Assembly (NCBI GenBank): GCA_021325235.1
Contig: JAJPHN010000049.1
Coordinates: forward strand, 62,001-126,000
From: Terriglobia bacterium
Lineage (GTDB): Bacteria; Acidobacteriota; Terriglobia; Bryobacterales; Bryobacteraceae
Direction: 5' to 3'
Length of the DNA: 64,000 bases
Part shown: piece by piece, positions 45,060 to 55,233 of the stretch
Position numbering within the stretch: the stretch's first letter is position 1
Layout: the number at the start of each line of letters is the position of its first letter
The notes under the pieces: generated by a model
Database searches by the model: none
Told to the model about the DNA's origin: nothing
What the model saw: only the letters and a program-made list of their open reading frames with translations
Made by a program: the position numbers and the translations under genes

Positions 45060-47819
45060 ATGTTGGACCGTATCTCCGTGCATGGCGCGCGCCAGCATAA
45101 TCTCAAGAACGTCAGCGTCGAAATTCCGAGGAATACGTTCACGGTTATCACGGGGCTGAGCGGGTCGGGCAAGAGTTCGCTCGCCTTCGACACCATCTAT
45201 GCCGAGGGGCAGCGACGCTACGTGGAGACGCTGTCGCCGTATGCGCGGCAGTTTCTGGATCAGATGGAGCGGCCCGAAGTCGATTCGATCGACGGACTGA
45301 GTCCGGCAATTTCGATTGAGCAGAAGACTACGACCCGGAGTCCGCGCTCGACGGTCGGAACCGTTACTGAGATTTACGATTATCTGCGGCTGCTGTACGC
45401 ATCGGTTGGCGTGCCGCATTGCCCGGTGTGCGGTACCGAGATTGCGAAACAGTCGCCGAATCAGATTCTGGAGCAGGTGTTCGCGCTGCATCAGGGCGAG
45501 CGGATCATGATTCTGGCGCCCATCGCGCGCGGTCGTAAAGGCGAATACAAGAAAGAGCTGGAAGCGATCGCCAAAGGCGGGTTTCGCGCGCGTATCGACG
45601 GCGAACTGCGCACGCTCGATGAGATTCCGAAGCTGGACAAACGCAAGAATCACACGATTGAAGTCGTAATCGACCGACTGGTTGTGAAAGACGGCATTCA
45701 GGCGCGTCTGGAAAGCTCGATTCAGACAGCGCTCAAATGGGCGAGCGGGCTGGTGATTGTCGCGGTCGTGAATGGCGATGAGCGTCTGTATTCGGAGAAG
45801 CTGGCGTGTCCGAACGACGGCACGAGTATTCCACAGCTCGAGCCGCGCTCGTTTTCGTTCAACAGTCCGTATGGCGCATGCGAAACCTGTCGCGGAGTGG
45901 GGAGTACGTGGGCATTCGATCCGGTTAAGGTGATTTGCGATCCGTCGAAGCCGCTTCTCGAAGGCGGTCTCGGACCTGGCTCGAGCTCGTCCTATATGAT
46001 CACCGCGCTGCAGGAAGTGGCGGAAGAGTGCAGGATCGACCTCAGCACGCCATTTGAGGAGTTGCCGAAAAAGACGCGGCATTTGTTGGTTTACGGCAAC
46101 AGCACGTTCCCGGGCATCATGAAAACGCTCGACGAAAACTATGCGCGAGCGAGCGAGGGCTATCGCGAATGGCTGATGGAGTACATGTCGCCGACGGAAT
46201 GCCCGGATTGCAAGGGGAAGCGATTGAAACCGGCAAGCCTAGCGGTGCAGGTCAAAGGGATTTCCATTGCAGATTTTACGGCTATGCCGATTGCGCGGGC
46301 GCTGCCGATGCTGCGCGGCTGGAAGTTCAGCGAGCGCGAGATGCAGATTGTCGGCCGCGTGCTCGATGAGATTGGCAACCGGCTCGAGTTTTTGTGCGCG
46401 GTGGGGCTGGATTATCTGAGCCTGGAGCGCTCGTCGGCTACGCTTTCGGGCGGAGAGGCGCAGCGCATTCGGCTGGCAACACAGATCGGTTCGAAGCTGC
46501 GCGGGGTTCTGTATGTGCTCGATGAACCTTCGATTGGTTTGCATCCACGCGATAACGGGCGACTGCTCGACACGCTGCATCACCTGCGCGATCTGGGCAA
46601 CACCGTACTGGTCGTGGAGCATGATGCGGAAACGATCGAACGCGCGGATTATGTGATCGATCTCGGACCCCGTGCAGGGCGGCTGGGCGGCGATCTGATG
46701 GCGCAGGGCACTCCGGCGCAGATCATGCATGCTCCGAAATCGCTGACAGGCGCGTATCTCTCGGGCCAGATGGAAATTCCGGCTCCGCTCGTACGGCGGC
46801 CGGGTAACGGAAACGCGATTTCGGTGAGAGGCGCGCGCGAGCACAACCTGAAGAATGTCGATGTTGACTTTCCGCTGGGCACGCTGACGGTTGTGACTGG
46901 TGTTTCAGGCAGCGGGAAATCGACGCTGGTGCACGACATTCTTTATCGCGCGCTCGCTCGAGAAGTCTACGGCTCGACCCAGGCGCCCGGAGCGCATGAT
47001 GCGGTGCTGGGGCTTGAGCATATCGATAAAGTGATCGCGATTGATCAATCCCCTATCGGGCGCACGCCGCGCTCCAATCCGGCGACGTACACCGGAGTGT
47101 TTGGGCCGATTCGTGAGATCTATGCCATGCTGCCCGAAGCGCGCGAACGCGGTTACAAGGCGGGGCGCTTCAGCTTCAACGTGAAGGGCGGCCGTTGCGA
47201 AGCGTGCCAGGGAGACGGGCTAAAGCGCATCGAAATGAATTTTCTGCCCGATGTGTATGTGACGTGTGACGTCTGCCGCGGGCGCCGCTATAACGTCGAA
47301 ACGTTACAGGTGAAGTACCGCGGCAAGAGTATCGCCGATCTGCTGGAATCGAGCGTAGACGAAGCACTCGAGATTCTGCAGAACATTCCGCAGGTGCATG
47401 CGAAGCTCAAAACACTGACGGAGGTCGGTCTGGGCTACCTGCATCTCGGGCAGTCGTCAACAACGCTTTCGGGCGGCGAGGCGCAGCGCATCAAACTCGC
47501 GAAAGAACTGAGTAAACGGCAGACCGGGCGCACCTTCTATCTGCTCGATGAACCGACGACCGGATTGCATTTCGAAGATGTGCGCCATTTGCTGGATGTT
47601 TTGCAGCGGCTGGTCGATCTGGGCAATACGGTGGTGGTGATCGAGCACCAGCTGGATGTGATCAAGAGCGCGGATTATCTGATCGATCTGGGGCCGGAAG
47701 GCGGCGAAGGCGGTGGTCGGATCGTTGCAACGGGTACGCCGGAAGAGGTGATGCGAAACCGCCAGAGTCATACCGCAGCAGCTTTGCGAAAAGCGTTGAA
47801 GGCCGAGAATGCAGCCTGA
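45060..47819 (+). CDS. uvrA: excinuclease ABC subunit A
   Basis: 919 residues from ATG 45060 ([17 protein letters not shown] matches the normal start); an in-frame ATG at 44997 would add 21 unrelated residues. UvrA recognises DNA damage in nucleotide excision repair. Two ABC ATPase cassettes: Walker [10 protein letters not shown] and GVSGSGKST, signature [12 protein letters not shown] and [12 protein letters not shown], and zinc fingers CPVCG and CEACQGDG...CDVCRG. The C-terminus overlaps the next gene by 11 bp. TATAAG lies about twelve bases before the start. Confidence 0.98.
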   Translation: MLDRISVHGARQHNLKNVSVEIPRNTFTVITGLSGSGKSSLAFDTIYAEGQRRYVETLSPYARQFLDQMERPEVDSIDGLSPAISIEQKTTTRSPRSTVGTVTEIYDYLRLLYASVGVPHCPVCGTEIAKQSPNQILEQVFALHQGERIMILAPIARGRKGEYKKELEAIAKGGFRARIDGELRTLDEIPKLDKRKNHTIEVVIDRLVVKDGIQARLESSIQTALKWASGLVIVAVVNGDERLYSEKLACPNDGTSIPQLEPRSFSFNSPYGACETCRGVGSTWAFDPVKVICDPSKPLLEGGLGPGSSSSYMITALQEVAEECRIDLSTPFEELPKKTRHLLVYGNSTFPGIMKTLDENYARASEGYREWLMEYMSPTECPDCKGKRLKPASLAVQVKGISIADFTAMPIARALPMLRGWKFSEREMQIVGRVLDEIGNRLEFLCAVGLDYLSLERSSATLSGGEAQRIRLATQIGSKLRGVLYVLDEPSIGLHPRDNGRLLDTLHHLRDLGNTVLVVEHDAETIERADYVIDLGPRAGRLGGDLMAQGTPAQIMHAPKSLTGAYLSGQMEIPAPLVRRPGNGNAISVRGAREHNLKNVDVDFPLGTLTVVTGVSGSGKSTLVHDILYRALAREVYGSTQAPGAHDAVLGLEHIDKVIAIDQSPIGRTPRSNPATYTGVFGPIREIYAMLPEARERGYKAGRFSFNVKGGRCEACQGDGLKRIEMNFLPDVYVTCDVCRGRRYNVETLQVKYRGKSIADLLESSVDEALEILQNIPQVHAKLKTLTEVGLGYLHLGQSSTTLSGGEAQRIKLAKELSKRQTGRTFYLLDEPTTGLHFEDVRHLLDVLQRLVDLGNTVVVIEHQLDVIKSADYLIDLGPEGGEGGGRIVATGTPEEVMRNRQSHTAAALRKALKAENAA

Positions 47820-48579
47820 AGAAGTGAACGGGCCTTTGGAATCGCAGACGGGCGAACCACCGATTGAACAGATCGGGCCGGCGGAGCAGCGCGAGCCATT
47901 CTGGAGTTATCTGGATCTTGCGCTGGTGGTCGGTTTGCTCGTGGCATCTGTGATTGTCATCGGAGTCGTTGCGGGCGCGATTATGTTTTACAATCCTAAG
48001 CTACGCGCCGATCCAACGCCGTTGATGATTCCGATGAATCTGGTTGTTTACGGCGCGCTCTATTTCTGTCTACGGGGGGCGCTGCAACTGCGCTATGGAC
48101 GGCCAGTGTTTCGGTCCCTAGGCTGGCGCTGGACAGGCTCCAATCCGCTGCTGCTGATTCTGGGAGGAATCTTGCTGGCATTCTTGATATCGGTCGGCGC
48201 GGCCGCCCTGCATACGCCCAAGATTCCCACGCCCTTCGATCAGATGACCGAATCGCGGTTCAATTTCGCGCTGTTTGCGTTGACCGCGATTGTATTCGCG
48301 CCGATTTTTGAAGAGTTGTTTTTTCGAGGATTTATACAGCCGCTCCTTTCGCGCACGTTCGGTGTGATTGCCGGAGTGCTGATTACCGCGGTGATGTTCG
48401 GCTCACTGCATCTGATGGAGTACAAGTGGGCGTGGCAGTACGCGGTCTTCATCTCGCTTGCAGGTGCGATCTTTGGCTGGCTGCGCGCGCGCACGGGATC
48501 GATTATCCCGTCAACCGTGATGCACGGCGCTTTTAACGCCGTGTCGGTGGTGGCGCTGGCTTTCGGAAAGAATATCTAA
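47809..48579 (+). CDS. CPBP-family intramembrane metalloprotease
   Basis: 256 residues with six or so helices after a Gln/Glu-rich cytoplasmic N-terminus. The CAAX-protease/bacteriocin-processing signature is present: [14 protein letters not shown] (Glu-Glu-x3-Arg), [10 protein letters not shown] (His) and [11 protein letters not shown] (His-x3-Asn). Such proteins cleave or process within membranes; substrate unknown. Its start is inside the end of uvrA, and the TAA overlaps the mtnA ATG by one base, giving a coupled uvrA-CPBP-mtnA set. Confidence 0.9.
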   Translation: MQPEEVNGPLESQTGEPPIEQIGPAEQREPFWSYLDLALVVGLLVASVIVIGVVAGAIMFYNPKLRADPTPLMIPMNLVVYGALYFCLRGALQLRYGRPVFRSLGWRWTGSNPLLLILGGILLAFLISVGAAALHTPKIPTPFDQMTESRFNFALFALTAIVFAPIFEELFFRGFIQPLLSRTFGVIAGVLITAVMFGSLHLMEYKWAWQYAVFISLAGAIFGWLRARTGSIIPSTVMHGAFNAVSVVALAFGKNI

Positions 48580-49637
48580 TGTCAGAAACGGCAGTGCTCG
48601 CGCAGAGCACGATAGAAACAATCGAATGGACGCCCGAGGGCGTCGTAATGATCGACCAGACTCGGCTACCGCGCGAAGTCGTTTTTGTGACTTGCCGCGA
48701 TTACCGCGAAGTAGCCGAAGCGATCCGGAGTATGGTTATCCGCGGCGCTCCGGCAATCGGAGTCGCGGCGGCGATGGGTGTGGCGCTGGGCGTTTTGCAA
48801 TCGGACGACCCGGCGCGGGAAATGCCGGTGATCTGCGAAACACTGTCCAAGACGCGTCCGACTGCTGTGAATCTGTTCTGGGCCATCGACCGTATGAAGC
48901 GCGTCTTTGCCGAAGTTCAGGGAGCGCCGCTTGCGCGGATTCGCGAACGTCTGGTCGAAGAAGCGCAAGCGATTCGCAACGAAGATATCGCGATTAACGA
49001 AGCCATCGGGCGGAACGGCGCGCCGCTGGTGCCGGATGGAAAGACAGTGCTCACGCATTGTAATGCGGGCGCGCTGGCAACAGCCGGGTTCGGTACGGCG
49101 CTCGGTGTGATTCGCGCCGCGGTGCAGGCGGGAAAGAAAGTTGACGTATTCGCGGATGAGACGCGGCCGTTTTTGCAGGGTGCGCGGCTGACTGCCTGGG
49201 AACTCCAGCGCGACGGCATCGAAACAACGCTGATCACCGACAACATGGCCGGTCATTTTCTGAAAAGCGGGCGTATCGGGTGTGTTGTGGTGGGAGCGGA
49301 CCGGATTGCGGCGAATGGCGATGTCGCGAATAAGGTCGGCACGTACGGCGTGGCTGTGCTCGCGAAAGAGAATAACGTCCCGTTCTACGTGGCGGCGCCG
49401 ATTTCGACGCTCGATCTGACGCTTGTATCCGGCGATCAGATCCCGATCGAGGAGCGCGCGGCCAGGGAAGTGATCGAAGTGCAGGGTGTGGCGATAGCGC
49501 CCGAGGGCATCAAGGTGGCTAACCCCGCCTTTGATGTCACCCCGAACCGGTACGTGAGTGCGATTATCACGGAGCGCGGCGTGGCGCGTGCGCCGTACGA
49601 GCAGAGCCTGCGTGAACTGGTGGCACTCAAAAAGTAG
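48579..49637 (+). CDS. mtnA: S-methyl-5-thioribose-1-phosphate isomerase
   Basis: 352 residues. MtnA converts methylthioribose-1-phosphate to methylthioribulose-1-phosphate in methionine salvage. Conserved [12 protein letters not shown] (57-68), catalytic Cys161 in [13 protein letters not shown] and Asp241 in [20 protein letters not shown] are all present. No other mtn genes are in the window. It ends before a strong bidirectional hairpin shared with the S53 peptidase gene. Confidence 0.97.
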   Translation: MSETAVLAQSTIETIEWTPEGVVMIDQTRLPREVVFVTCRDYREVAEAIRSMVIRGAPAIGVAAAMGVALGVLQSDDPAREMPVICETLSKTRPTAVNLFWAIDRMKRVFAEVQGAPLARIRERLVEEAQAIRNEDIAINEAIGRNGAPLVPDGKTVLTHCNAGALATAGFGTALGVIRAAVQAGKKVDVFADETRPFLQGARLTAWELQRDGIETTLITDNMAGHFLKSGRIGCVVVGADRIAANGDVANKVGTYGVAVLAKENNVPFYVAAPISTLDLTLVSGDQIPIEERAAREVIEVQGVAIAPEGIKVANPAFDVTPNRYVSAIITERGVARAPYEQSLRELVALKK

Positions 49638-49674
49638 CCTGATATTTCGGCAATTCTTCAACCGCAATGGAAAG

Positions 49675-49707
49675 ACCGGGCCGCCAAAGAGAATTCGGCG
49701 GCCCGGT
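49675..49707. terminator. bidirectional hairpin between mtnA and the S53 peptidase
   Basis: ACCGGGCCGCC and GGCGGCCCGGT pair perfectly over 11 bp with an 11-nt loop. It lies 37 bp after mtnA and 14 bp beyond the 3' end of the convergent peptidase gene, so it can serve both transcripts. Confidence 0.75.
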
Positions 49708-49721
49708 ACTGGTTATGGCTA

Positions 49722-51773
49722 CTACGGTTTGGGCGAGGCGGGATTGAAGTAATCCGCGAACGCCTGGCCATTGGGCGTGCCAAGACCGGTTACGTTGTCC
49801 CAGCCATTGGTTGTCTTGAGGCCCGTATCGGTGCCGAAGGTGACCACAAGGGTTTCACCCGAGTATTGCGGTGTCCAGAGAGCACTATAGAACTGCGTCG
49901 TGTTCCCCAGCGGTGCGGCCAACTGAGCTGCGGTGTAGTTGGTCGTTGTGCCGGATGTAATGTTAAGGATCGAACCCGTTACGTTCGTTGTCGAGGTGAC
50001 CGGACGAACATCCGTGATGCTTCCGTAGGGCATAGAGTAGAGATACTTCGCGGCCTGGCCGAGCGGCGCACCGGCTTCCTGATTGGCGATGGCCCAGAGT
50101 GCGGAGAACATCGGACAGGCCAGGCTCGTGCCGCCGTACACTTGCCAGGTCGGAGCTGGATAGGTGCCGGGAACGGTTATGGCGATCACGCCGCCCGTAA
50201 ACGGATCGGCAAGCCACGAGATATCGGGCAACTGGCGGGCGGTACCCGGCAGATGCGCCTGAAACGCCGGCTTGCTGAAGACCGCGCTCGGGCCGCCCCC
50301 GGAACCGAAGAAGAAGCCGGTGTTCACAGGAGGATTAAAGATGGTCCCCTGAATATCAAGGTAGGTTTCGTTGGTGCCCCAACCGGTCTGCCAGGCAATC
50401 GAACCATTGCTTTTCAGGGCGAGACTAACCCCGCCGACCGCGGTGGCATGAGGACTGTCGGCCGGAGCTGAAACGGACGCTGTGATGCCGTTCAGATCAT
50501 AGGTGAAGTCGCCACTGTCGCCGGTGGAGAAATTCGCCGAGATACCCAGCACCGCGGCGATTTCGTTGAGCAGATCCTCATTCAAGAGGATGCTTCTCGG
50601 CACGAAAGCTTCTTCGGCGCCGTAGCTGCCCGAGATGACGTTGCCGAGGCCGTAGTTCTCTGCGTAGTACTGTGCCTGATTGACGTCCTGGAAGCTGGCA
50701 GACGGCGGCACGACCAAAGCGATGTTCGCGCCGGGTGCGATGGCATGTGCCCATTCGACATCAATGTTGATCTCGGGATCTTCTCCCGCGCAGCCGGACG
50801 CAACGGGATAGTTAATGATGCTGAAATTCGACGGGGTCAGCGGCGGAAGGCCATAGCGGGCAGAGAAGGCGTTGGCGTCCTGCGTAATGGTCGGCGAGCC
50901 GCACCAATCGATGATGACGATCGTCTGTCCGGTGCCGTCGTGACCGGCTTTATAAAGACCGCTCAGATTGTAGGCGCCCCAGACATCCTGGGGCGCGTAT
51001 CCGCAGCCCGGAATGGTGGGATCGAGCACGTAGCTGTTGCCCTTATAGGTGGCGACAGTGGTGCTGTTGGCGAACGTTTGAGTGGTGGTTCCGTTGAAGC
51101 AGGCATTGGTGAAGAAGTTGCCGCTGGTATCGTCGGCTGTTACAGCGGGCTTCGGACCGATGCCGTTTCGCACGGGCTTGAGAGCGCGCTGCACGTACGG
51201 ATGCTGGTATTCGAGATTATCGAGACCGGCTACGGATTGGACCAGCGCGGCTGCTGGACCCTCGACGAAGGGTTCAGTGGCGTTGGCGCGGAACGTCTTA
51301 CCCGACACCTGGTAGTTATTGAGCGTCGTATGGAAAGCACGCTGCACGTTGGCGACTGTGCCGCGGGCGCGCACGAACATGTTGTCGGGGCCGGTGCTGA
51401 CGACCTGCAAACCGTGGGAGACAAAGAAGGTTTTCACGGTTTCGGCTTCGTCTTTCGTGGGTGCGAAGCGGGCGGAGAACTCGGCTTTGGTGAGCCAGCG
51501 ATGATAATTCGGAGAATTGGGGTTGTATAAGTCCTGCGCCAGCTGATCGAGCTCACCCCGATTGTGCGGATTGAGCCAGATACTGACATCGATCGTCTGG
51601 GCCGGATCGACGGGGCCGGCGAGTTTGGACTCGGCCACGAACGACGGCGTGTTGCCGGCGATCAATTGACCGGGGACTGAGGCGGGCGGAGCGGCAACCA
51701 GCGGCACGGCAAGCAGCAGGGCCACTCCGAATCGGGGTACGATGCCAGGGGTTTCCTTAGCGGTAATAGGCAT
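49722..51773 (-). CDS. S53 family serine-carboxyl peptidase (kumamolisin/sedolisin-like)
   Basis: 683 residues from ATG 51773, with AGGAG seven bases upstream; a longer in-frame extension to 51860 lacks that SD. Signal peptide (FGVALLLAVPLVAAPPAS), pro-domain (about 45-190, LYNPNSPNYHRWLTKAEF) and catalytic domain. Active site: Glu and Asp in EINIDVEWAHAIAPGA, oxyanion Asp in TGDSGDFTYD, nucleophile Ser in YGGTSLACPMFSAL, and C-terminal calcium site. It is an exported, acid-active endopeptidase by family. It is one of two adjacent peptidase-like genes. Confidence 0.93.
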   Translation of the reverse strand: MPITAKETPGIVPRFGVALLLAVPLVAAPPASVPGQLIAGNTPSFVAESKLAGPVDPAQTIDVSIWLNPHNRGELDQLAQDLYNPNSPNYHRWLTKAEFSARFAPTKDEAETVKTFFVSHGLQVVSTGPDNMFVRARGTVANVQRAFHTTLNNYQVSGKTFRANATEPFVEGPAAALVQSVAGLDNLEYQHPYVQRALKPVRNGIGPKPAVTADDTSGNFFTNACFNGTTTQTFANSTTVATYKGNSYVLDPTIPGCGYAPQDVWGAYNLSGLYKAGHDGTGQTIVIIDWCGSPTITQDANAFSARYGLPPLTPSNFSIINYPVASGCAGEDPEINIDVEWAHAIAPGANIALVVPPSASFQDVNQAQYYAENYGLGNVISGSYGAEEAFVPRSILLNEDLLNEIAAVLGISANFSTGDSGDFTYDLNGITASVSAPADSPHATAVGGVSLALKSNGSIAWQTGWGTNETYLDIQGTIFNPPVNTGFFFGSGGGPSAVFSKPAFQAHLPGTARQLPDISWLADPFTGGVIAITVPGTYPAPTWQVYGGTSLACPMFSALWAIANQEAGAPLGQAAKYLYSMPYGSITDVRPVTSTTNVTGSILNITSGTTTNYTAAQLAAPLGNTTQFYSALWTPQYSGETLVVTFGTDTGLKTTNGWDNVTGLGTPNGQAFADYFNPASPKP

Positions 51774-51941
51774 GTGATCTCCTGATGGATTTTCAAGGGT
51801 CGGAATAAGGGCACCCAGTAACGGGCGTACTAGAACTCCCCTGAGGAGATCAGAATACACGGAGTTAAAGGTACTTACTAGTATTCTTTTGTACTACATA
51901 CAGCTGCACACAACGGCCTAGTGGGTAACAGTTAGAACCCA

Positions 51942-52541
51942 TCAATGCGCGTCGGTCCCACGACTCGCTTGGGTGTGCATCAACTGAATGGCTCGGGCGG
52001 AAAGACGAAGTTGGTCGGTGTTGGAAAAGTCAAGATCGCTGGTGGTCCAGCGGGCACGCATCAGGCCCTGCGACCTATGGCCTTCTTGCGGAAGCAGGAG
52101 ATGCGTGATCTCATGCGCCAGGATACGGCCCAGAATGATGAATAAGAACCGGTTGGCCCCTTGGAGGCTTAGTGCGCGATCGTAAAAAACAAAGGCCGCT
52201 GGCCGGCCGGAGGAGCTGTCGGCGAATCCGAATACGTTCGGCTTCACCTCCGGCCAGGCTTTCGGAACCAGGCGTAAGATCATCTCGCCGGGAAAGTGCG
52301 GTGAAAGGCACGGCTGAACGCTTGCCTCCGGGAGGCAGTTGATCCACTCCAGGCGAAGCTGTGCGGGACGGAGGATCCGCGCAGCTTCGCTCTCGGAGTA
52401 TTCGAGCAGGGAAGCCCGAACGTCGGACGAGCTGTAGACGTAGATTCGAATCGCGGGCGCCGGAGGGCCAGCGACCCCGGCTGCGCGAGCCCCAGACACG
52501 AAAAAGAAAGCGGTGAGCAAAACGGTTTGGCTGCGAGTCAT
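51942..52541 (-). CDS. exported HExxH metalloprotease-like protein
   Basis: 199 residues from ATG 52541 (a TTG five codons upstream is possible). Signal peptide (SQTVLLTAFFFVSGARA), then a globular domain with LAHEITHLLLPQEGHRSQGLMR, i.e. HEIxH plus a third His six residues on and a Met-turn-like GLM. This pattern is typical of a zincin family I have seen in acidobacteria. The role is not known; it is directly upstream of the S53 peptidase on the same strand, with a gap of 168 bp. Confidence 0.78.
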   Translation of the reverse strand: MTRSQTVLLTAFFFVSGARAAGVAGPPAPAIRIYVYSSSDVRASLLEYSESEAARILRPAQLRLEWINCLPEASVQPCLSPHFPGEMILRLVPKAWPEVKPNVFGFADSSSGRPAAFVFYDRALSLQGANRFLFIILGRILAHEITHLLLPQEGHRSQGLMRARWTTSDLDFSNTDQLRLSARAIQLMHTQASRGTDAH

Positions 52542-52722
52542 GGCGAGTGGCCTCAAGGTAATGCGAAGGTGAGCGCAAGTCGATGCAAGCGCAATGAAAC
52601 GCGAGCTACCCGTAGGTCACGAGCTATGTAGTTGTTAAGACAGGGCTTGTACGATCCGCTATGGGGCGAACCGGGAACGTGATACACTCGCCTGCTAAGC
52701 GGAGAGCGGCCTGGGGGAGCAG

Positions 52723-55230
52723 GTGGAGCAGGAATTACATTCGGGCCGGGAGGGTTCTGGGCCCGCCACCATCGTTTTCGGTCCATTCGAGCTGGATCTG
52801 CGCGCGGCGGAGCTTCGCAAGAACGGGCACCGGATCCGGTTACAGGAGCAGCCGTTTCAGATCCTGACCGAATTGCTCGCGCGCCCGGGAGAGGTGGTAA
52901 CGCGCGAAGAACTTCGCCGGAAACTCTGGCCGGATAATATCGCCGTCGAGTTCGATCACAGTATCAATGCCGCCGTGAAGCGGCTGCGCGACACGCTGCG
53001 CGATTCAGCGGAAAATCCGCGCTACATTGAGACCGTCGCGCGCCGAGGGTATCGGTTTATCGGGCAGATTCAGGCACCTTCTCCGCCGGGATTCTTGAAA
53101 GATAGCGGTGAGGCCGTGGAGCGCATTGTTCCATCGACCCTTCAGCCGAGCCGGCAAGCGCCAGGCTGGCTCTGGATCCCGCTAGCGGCCGGCCTGGCAT
53201 TGCTGCTGGCGGTATTCGCCCTCTGGTACCGGCGCACCGCTCCGGCGCGCTGGGTCCGAAACGAGGCGCTTCCCGAGATTCAACGCCTGGTCGACAAGGG
53301 TGAGTATGCGCGCGGGTTTCCCTTGCTGTATCGCAGCCAGCAGATTCTGCCGCACGATGCGCGGTTAAACAAGATTCGCCGCGAGATCTCGTATCTCGTT
53401 CCAATTCGCGTAACACCGGACGGTGCGAGCATTTATCTCAAGCCATATGCCCAGCCCGATGCGGAGTGGCTGCATGTCGGGCAGTCGCCGCTCGGAAATT
53501 TTCTGCTGCCAGTCGGGTATTTCCGCTGGAAAGTGACCAAGCCGGGTTACGAGACGCTCGAGGTGGCGGCCGGCCTGCAGGGTCCGATCGAGTTTGCGCT
53601 TCACCGGCAGGGAAGCGGTCCGGGCGGCATGGTGCACGTGCCCTCCGGCAATGTCGAGATGTTCGGGCACGCCCCGGTCTGGCTGCCGGATTTCTGGGTG
53701 GATAAATACGAAGTAACGAACCGGGAGTTTCAGGAATTCGTCGATGCGGGCGGCTATCGGGACCGCCGATTCTGGCGTGAGCCGTTCCTGGAGGATGGGC
53801 GAGAGCTCTCGTGGGAAGAAGCGATGCAGATATTTCGCGATGCAACGGGTCGCCCTGGCCCGGCAGGCTGGGAAGTGAGCCATTACGCGGGCGGCCGCGA
53901 GGATTTTCCTGTGACCGGCGTGAGCTGGTTTGAAGCGATGGCCTACGCGGCGTTTGCCAACAAGCAGCTGCCGACGGTGTATCAGTGGCAGCGCACCGCG
54001 AGCCCGGGAATTTACTCCGATTTCCTGCTCTTCAGCAACTTCAATGGTCAAGGACCGGTGCCGGCCGGAAGCATGCGCGGGCTGGGCGCGTTTGGGACTT
54101 ACGATCTGGCGGGAAATGCGAAGGAGTGGTGCTGGAATGCGACCGGTAGCCGTCGCTATATTCTGGGCGGTGGCTGGAATGAGGGCCGCTCGTACTATCT
54201 GACGCCGGATGCGGTAACGCCTTTCGACCGCTCTCCGCTGAACGGTTTCCGCTGCGTGCGGAATCCGGCCGGTCCACCGCCTGCTGCTCTCGCCGGACCA
54301 GTGGAAAACAACTCGCGCGACCATCGCCGCGAGAAGCCCGTATCCGATTCCGTGTTTCGGGTGCTGCAGGGTTTCTACACCTACGATCGAACGGCGCTCG
54401 ATCCGGTTCGGGAAGCGCTCGATGAGAGCGCGCCGGGCTGGCGAGCGGAGAAGATTGGGCTGAACGCCGCCTACGCTCACGAACGATTCGCCGCGTGGCT
54501 ATACCTGCCGAAGAATTCGAAGCCGCCGTATCAGACGGTGGTGTACTTCCCGGCGGGCGCGGCGTACCTGATGCCGGCCATTGACGAGGCGGAGATTCAC
54601 CGCTTCGATTTCCTGATGAAGAGCGGGCGGGCCGTGCTGTTCCCGATTTATCACGGGACTTATGAGCGCCGCACCGCCAGCCGCGAACCGATGCCCGGCG
54701 TGCCGGTCTCCTTTCCGATCTTCTTGCGAACGTATCAGCGCGAACCTGCGAAGCCCTTAGGACCAAGCGCCGAGCGAGACAGCATCATTCAGCAGTTCAA
54801 GGATTTTGCGCGCGCTCTCGATTACCTGGAGACGCGTAAGGATATCGCGCTGGACCGGCTTGGTTATTTCGGTATCAGCGGCGGCGCGCGGCTGGCGCTG
54901 ATTTTCCTGGCGCAGGATTCGCGGATCAGAGCGGCGAGTCTAGCCGAAGGCGGGCTCTCGTCGGAGAGTAAACCGCCGGAGATTGACGAGATCAACTTTG
55001 CGCCGCGCGTGAGGACGCCGGTGCTCATGCTGAACGGCCGTTACGACTTTCCGCATCCGGTGGAAACGGACCAGATTCCCACGTTTCGGCTGCTGGGCAC
55101 GGCGGAGAAAGACAAGCGGTACGTGCTGTTTGATGGCGGGCACGCCGGTCCGGTGCAGCAGTACATCAGGGACACACTCGACTGGTTCGACCGGTATCTT
55201 GGCCCGGTGAACGGCCCTGTTGACGAGTAA
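52723..55230 (+). CDS. fusion: OmpR/CadC-type winged helix + TM + PEGA-like + SUMF1/FGE domain + alpha/beta hydrolase
   Basis: 835 residues from GTG 52723 with GGGGGAG upstream. Domains in order: winged helix-turn-helix (17-116, GPFELDLRAAELRKNG, REELRRKLWPDNIAVEFDHS, ETVARRGYRF); transmembrane helix (148-169); PEGA-like beta domain (225-295); SUMF1/FGE-sulfatase fold (303-513, MVHVPSGNVEMFGH, DKYEVTNREFQEFV, LAGNAKEWCWN, GFRCVR); and a serine hydrolase (540-828) with GISGG (Ser719), Asp775 in RYDFPH and His807 in GGHAGP. TM topology places the SUMF1 and hydrolase domains outside and the DNA-binding part inside. TGATACACT near 52680 may be its -10. I know the kinase-headed analogue from acidobacteria; the winged-helix version is rarer to my knowledge. 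Confidence 0.88.
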   Translation: MEQELHSGREGSGPATIVFGPFELDLRAAELRKNGHRIRLQEQPFQILTELLARPGEVVTREELRRKLWPDNIAVEFDHSINAAVKRLRDTLRDSAENPRYIETVARRGYRFIGQIQAPSPPGFLKDSGEAVERIVPSTLQPSRQAPGWLWIPLAAGLALLLAVFALWYRRTAPARWVRNEALPEIQRLVDKGEYARGFPLLYRSQQILPHDARLNKIRREISYLVPIRVTPDGASIYLKPYAQPDAEWLHVGQSPLGNFLLPVGYFRWKVTKPGYETLEVAAGLQGPIEFALHRQGSGPGGMVHVPSGNVEMFGHAPVWLPDFWVDKYEVTNREFQEFVDAGGYRDRRFWREPFLEDGRELSWEEAMQIFRDATGRPGPAGWEVSHYAGGREDFPVTGVSWFEAMAYAAFANKQLPTVYQWQRTASPGIYSDFLLFSNFNGQGPVPAGSMRGLGAFGTYDLAGNAKEWCWNATGSRRYILGGGWNEGRSYYLTPDAVTPFDRSPLNGFRCVRNPAGPPPAALAGPVENNSRDHRREKPVSDSVFRVLQGFYTYDRTALDPVREALDESAPGWRAEKIGLNAAYAHERFAAWLYLPKNSKPPYQTVVYFPAGAAYLMPAIDEAEIHRFDFLMKSGRAVLFPIYHGTYERRTASREPMPGVPVSFPIFLRTYQREPAKPLGPSAERDSIIQQFKDFARALDYLETRKDIALDRLGYFGISGGARLALIFLAQDSRIRAASLAEGGLSSESKPPEIDEINFAPRVRTPVLMLNGRYDFPHPVETDQIPTFRLLGTAEKDKRYVLFDGGHAGPVQQYIRDTLDWFDRYLGPVNGPVDE

Positions 55231-55233
55231 AGC

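Noticed and set aside
43382-45196. Minus-strand frame of about 600 codons opposite the glycosidase gene
   Set aside because: The plus strand encodes a recognisable glycosidase, and the minus translation shows no domain and spans the lacI remnant.
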